DNA from: Saccharina japonica
Lineage: Eukaryota > Sar > Phaeophyceae > Laminariales > Laminariaceae
NCBI GenBank assembly: GCA_008828725.1
Contig: MEHQ01002940.1
Location: 23,100-87,099, forward strand
DNA length: 64,000 nt
Reading direction: 5' to 3'
Shown in pieces: positions 48,901-54,900 of the stretch. A program made the position numbers and the translations under genes. The notes beneath the pieces were generated by a model. The model was given only the letters and a program-made list of their open reading frames with translations, searched no databases and was not told the DNA's origin. Numbering within the stretch: position 1 is the first letter of the stretch; each line of letters starts with the position of its first letter.

Positions 48901-51900
48901 GTCATTTTTTTCAGTTCTGAATAGAATACACCTGTATCGTACATACTCATACCATGGTATACCGGTCGCCCCGGTAGACCAGTGGTCAGCTTCAAAGGCT
49001 ACCCAAGTTCGAATCCCACCGTGGTGAGATTTTGACTTTATTTATAAAAATAAAAAGGAACCAATTGCTGAGAGCGCCTTCGTGGCGTGGGTAGGCGGAA
49101 TCCGACGCAAGTCGACGAGGGAAGAAAGTGCGGAAGTCTTCTCGCGATAAAAATGCAAGACACGTACCATAGTGGGGAGGGGGGAGAAGAGCCTACTTAG
49201 TGACCCCGGATCTGAGTTATGACTAAAGAGGGAGAGAGAAAAGAAGGGCGAAGATAATAAATGGGATGGACAAGAAAAACAAAATAAAAAATGTACTATT
49301 ATTAATAGCGGCTGCGATATACTCTCCAGGGTCTTCGTACGTACGTAGGATGAAGAGGATCATCAGGACGGACACACTTATTACCTCATGATGCTATTTT
49401 GTCGTTGGGTATTATTGAATGGGTATTATTATGGAAATAACGGCTTTTGACCTCTCCTTTTGGACTCCACAAAAAAAGGCGACAAAAAGAAAAGAAAAAA
49501 AAGGCGACAAAACGAACGAGAGTGGCGGCGAGATGGCATAGATAGGTTCTCTACTACAGACAGTACGCGACAGCACTTCAGAACTCGGCAGTTAATAATT
49601 TCAGGCTGGAATTTTAGGCGAAAATAAGAACCTGACCTCTCTGCTGTACTCAAAACAGTGCATTATTTGACTTTATTTGACTTTTTCGTGGCACGTGTCG
49701 CGACATGCCGCGACACGCCACGGACGCTGCCGCGGCACGCCGCGGCATGTCGCGGCGAGTGCCGCGAGGAGTGCCGCGGCGAGTCTCGCTAACCCTAGCC
49801 TTGACCCTAACCCTACGTGTCGCGGCATGTCGCGAAATGCCGCGGCACGTGTCGCGACATGACGCGACACGAACCACGAAAAAGTCGAATAATGTAGATC
49901 CGTGGGCGTTCGGCTTCAGGCCAGAAGGGTGGCGCGAGGTAGCACAGAGAAGGCTGGCCGGTGGTTTTGATTGGTCGTCGAGGACGGGGCGGAGTTTTTT
50001 AGAGCGGAAATGGCATGACGCGGAGAGGAGTGACGCATGCAACAAAGCGGCATGCGGCGGCTGCGGATGCAAATGCGACACAGACCGTTGACACCAATGC
50101 GCCCAGGGAGGGGCCTGGGCGGGGGCACGACGGGGGAGGGGGGGTTGCTCAAAAGCCTGACGACTGGGTATGGCCATCATCGTCATGATGCGTGCCTTTC
50201 CAGTACCGAAGTAGCTCGTAGCTCAGGGAAACCCGTACTCGTCTTCTGTATGCCTCCCTTGCCTGTTTGTTTGTTTTTTGCTTTTTCGCTTCATCGCCCT
50301 TTTTTCTTTTCCCCTTTTCCATTCTTGCCTTTTTTCTTTTTTTCTCTTTTGCTTTCTTTTTCTCTCTCTTATTTCAGCTTCGTACGAGCTCTTTCGCTTA
50401 TTTAGGGTGTTTGCTTATCTTGAACGCGCGTGTGCTTACTGTAGATAACTACTGCTGCAGCTCTCCCCGTTATTATTAGTTGATTGGCTTTGCTTTTGCT
50501 TTTTGGTCCTGGTTCTTGGTTTTACGTTTACTGTGTGGGTCGTCACTTTCCTCTTGTTTGTCCAACTTATTTTTCGCCCTTTTTCCCTTTTGCTTCCTTT
50601 TTTATCCTTTTTTTTTTTCCTTTTTCCTTTCTTTCTCCTTTTTTTCCTTTCTCCCTCCTCTCTTTCTTTTTCCTTTTTCCTCTTGATAATTTTTTCCTTC
50701 TCCTTGCTCCCTTTCCCTTTCCGTTTTCCTTCTTCCTCGGGATTGACTTCATTTTCACTTGGTTGAGGTGTACGATGTGCCACAGCAGCTATTATGTATA
50801 TCGTACAGCGTTGTACTAAGTACGTATATACGTATTATTTTACATATTATTTGTCCCCTGAGGTATTCTTCAACTGCAAAGCTTCAGCTTTTCGGAGCCT
50901 GCTTGTCCTGTGACCACGGGCTATCTTTTTCGCGATCAGGTAATGTAAGAACCACAACTATTACTGCTGTTGTATACCAGGTATATAATACAAGGTATCT
51001 ACGAACAGTAGCTGTTACACTGTAGCAGTACTGATGTCTACTACTACTATTAATACTGTTATTGTACAGTCAGTATCAATAGTAGGGCAGCGGCCAAAAA
51101 CAGGTACACCTGGTCCGTTCGGGGCCAAAAACAGGTACATACTAAAACCAAGTTTAAAACGCACCCCACGAACCTGCCGTTCCTTGCAACGCAAAGTAGA
51201 GTTTTTCCCATGTTCTTCGTGCTCGCCCGGTGGCTACGTATTATACGAGTAGCTGCTATTGATAGTACGAGGAACGAACGCCTGCTGCTGTATTCTCCCT
51301 TCTCAGCTTGCGACACCTCTGGTTTTCGAAGTCAACCACAATCCCGAAGGGGAGCCTTCTATCTCGTTTTAGTTCGGCGAAGGTGTGCAGGCAGATATGT
51401 GTGTCGCTCGAGTGGCGTGTGGTGCGAGGTTGCAAGGTGCGAAGGGAGGAGGGGGTCGCCGCGTACGTCGACATTTGTATAGGGCATGGGGTGGAACTAT
51501 GAAGGGCCTCTGATTGGCTTAAAAACGACAAAAAAAAGGTGAAAGTAAAGCAGAGTAGACAAAATCAGGTATACCTGGGTTTTAAAGAGGCAAAAACAGG
51601 TACAACGAGTTTTGGACCAATGGCAGGGCACGTGGAGTGCGTTTTTTACTTGATTTTAAGTATGTAGCTGTTTTTGGCCGCAAACGGATCAGGTATACCT
51701 GTTTTTGGCCGCTGCCCTTACCTTGCAAAGAAAGGTCGTCGTCAGAGGCCGAGTCCGACTCATCGAGACTCAATCAGTCATTTTGACTCGCGAGTCCAAG
51801 TCCTTTTGAAGTGTCGAGTACCCAGGGTACTCAAAGCTGAAATGACTGTGTCCTCGCGAGTTCCCAAGGTACCAGAAATAAGCTGAGGTGACTGAGTCCT

Positions 51901-54900
51901 CTCTACTCTCTAGTACCCAGGGTACCGAAAGCTTCAACGACCGAGTCCTCGCGAGTACGGAACCAACGGACGGGTCGAACAAAAAATTCGTTTTATATAC
52001 TTCGTACACGTTGTTGGTGTATTTTGTATTTTATTATCGCCGTTTTGACATAGTATGGGCAATAAACTGCTAAATAAAGGTGGTCAAGGTACCAGTAGTA
52101 CCAGTCGTGGGAAATCAAGTCATCAACTCGAGAGTACGAGTCATTTTGAAGCACTGAGTCTTCATGGGAGAATAACCTCTAACGACTGAGTCCTCGCCAG
52201 TCCCCGGGGTTCTGAAAGCTGAAATTACTGAGTCCTTGCGAGACCCTAAGGTTCTGAAAGCTGAAATGACTGAGTCCTCGCGAGTCCCCGGGGTTCTGAA
52301 AGCTGAAATGACTGAGTACTCACCAGTCCTCAGGGATCTGAAGACTGAAATGGTTGAGTCCTCGCGAGTCCCTAGGGTACCGGAAGCTGAAATTACTGAG
52401 TCCTCGCGAGTCCCCGGGGTTCTGAAAGCTGAAATGACTGAGTACTCACCAGTCCTCAGGGATCTGAAGACTGAAATGGTTGAGTCCTCGCGAGTCGCTA
52501 GGGTACCGGAAACTGAAATGACTGAGTGCTCGCGAGTCCCGAGGGTACTGAAAGCTGAAAGGCTGAGTACTCGCGAGTCCCTAGGGTATTGAAAGCTGAA
52601 ATGACTGAGTCCTCGCGAGTCCCTAGGGTTCTGAAAGCTGAAATGACTGAGTCCTCGCGAGTCGCTGGGGTTCTGAAAGCTGAAATGACTGAGTCCTCAC
52701 GAGTACCTAGGGTACCAGGAGAAGCTGAAATTACTGAGTCCTCGCGAGTCCCCGGGATACAGAAAGCTGAAATGGCTGAGTCATCACGAGTCCCCGGGGT
52801 ACCAGAAGCTGAAATGACTTGAGTCCTCGTAAGTCCCCAGCGCACCCGAAGCTGAAACGACTGAGAGTACTCGTGAGTCCCCATGGTACCAGAAGCTGAA
52901 ATGACTGAGTCCTCGCGAGTGGTGCTGCTATGTACTCTGACGATATTTGCAGGGTACTATTAAGGGCAGCGGCCAAAAACAGGTATACCTGATCCGTTTG
53001 CGGCCAAAAACAGCTACATACTTAAAATCAAGTAAAAAACGCACTCCACGTGCCCTGCCATTGGTCCAAACCTCGTTGTACCTGTTGTTGCCTCTTTAAA
53101 ACCCAGGTATACCTGATTTTGTCTACTCTGCTTGACTTTCACCTTTTTTTTGTCGTTTTTAAGCCAATCAGAGGCCCTTCATAGTTCCACCCCATGCCCT
53201 ATACAAATGTCGACGTACGCGGCGACCCCCTCCTCCCTTCGCACCTCGCAACCTCGCACCACACGCCACTCGAGCGACACACATATCTCCCTGCACACCT
53301 CCGCCGAACTAAAACGAGATAGAAGGCTCCCCTTCGGGATTGTGGTTGCCTTCGAAAACCAGAGGTGTCGCAAGCTGAGAAGGGAGAATACAGCAGCAGG
53401 CGTTCGTTCCTCGTACTATCAATAGCAGCTACTCGTATAATACGTAGCCACCGGGCGAGCACGAAGAACATGGGAAAAACTCTACTTTGCGTTGCAAGGA
53501 ACGGCAGGTTCGTGGGGTGCGTTTTAAACTTGGTTTTAGTATGTACCTGTTTTTGGCCCCGAACGGACCAGGTGTACCTGTTTTTGGCCGCTGCCCTACT
53601 ATTAACTATTAATAGATTGTCTATGTACCCGATGTACCTGGTATGTACCTGGTACGGTTGCACTGCCGCTGCGTGTGTTCTGTTACGTGTGCCCATCGAC
53701 ATCCAGCGAATCCAGCGCCGGTGTCCATTGAGATGTAAGTTCTGTTGTCACATGCTACAAGGCTACGGTACCCAACACTTGCAGAGCCCTACGTACAGTA
53801 CTCGCCGGCACAAAGGGAGCCAGAAAGACCTGAGACAGCAGCGAGACTCGAAAAACACGGGGGCGATGGCAAAATGCGTTCGCGTGTTCGCATGATAGAT
53901 CTTGGAAACGAAAGGCACCGAAAAATAAAAGAAACCAAAGAAGAACGGCGCGGCGACCAGTATGAATCTATAGGATACGTCGTACGTACATAATCCAAGC
54001 CAAGCTGTTACTACTGTAGTTATTAAGCTGGTACTGGAACGTAATGATAATGATAACGTGTACGGATATCATAGGTCAAGAAAATAATACTCGCAAAAAC
54101 AGATCCAAACCCGTGCCACAGGAATTGATGGCGCTTCCCAGCAGGCACGGGGTGCGGGAAAGCCAATAAAGAAGCTCGAACCGTTGTACGGCAGTAGTAG
54201 AGGTGTTGCCTACTGCCTACCAGGTACTACGTACTGTAGAACGATGCCTCCTCGTATTGTGTAGCTGCAGGTCGTTGCATATCATATGCTGTTGCTTGTC
54301 TTGTTGACTGCGCAGCTGCCCAGCAGGCAACAGCAGTACGTACGTGCCTCGTACGAATGCCCTTTAATATCAGGTACGTGCCAGCCTTTCATTGGGCGGA
54401 AAGTTGACAGTCCCGTTTCGAAACCGTAAAAATAAATTATATATTTTTGGTCGAAAAATTGAAAGCGGGACCCAGGGGATGGTCGACAGCCACCGCGGCC
54501 TTAATATCGTACCTGGTACGTAATACGGGGGGCCATGGTAAATAGGACCTGCGGTAGATTCTAAAATCTATATATTTTCATATTTACACTAACAATATTT
54601 GGTCCTATTTACTATGGTCCCCCTTAAATAGTACGGTACCGTACGCGTCAGTTTGAGCACCGTGCTTATTATTTTTGATTCAAAGATGTTCAGGAGACAG
54701 CACTTTCTTCATCCCTTTACTTGGTGACAGACACAGCAACGTTGTCTTTGCCTTGAAACGCCTTGGCTGACACCAACCTACTACCTGGTAGGTTTTAGTG
54801 GACAACACTCGGCCCTACACCACGCTGTGCCTCGCTTGTCATGTCTCGTGTGGTATATTTTTGTGTGCTGTGGATGGTTGCTATGATGCCACCGATGATA

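Noticed and set aside
48963-49030. A functional tRNA gene
   Set aside because: A- and B-box-like motifs are present, but the distance between them is too short for a complete anticodon arm and the sequence continues into a dispersed SINE body.
50484-50819. Hydrophobic 111-codon frame resembling a membrane protein
   Set aside because: It is a pyrimidine-rich tract translating to Phe/Leu/Ser; composition explains the hydrophobicity.
52236-52822. Repeating 14-residue protein (AEMTESSRVPRVLK)
   Set aside because: The 42-bp array is open on both strands simply because its period is a multiple of three; no start context or splice sites support translation.
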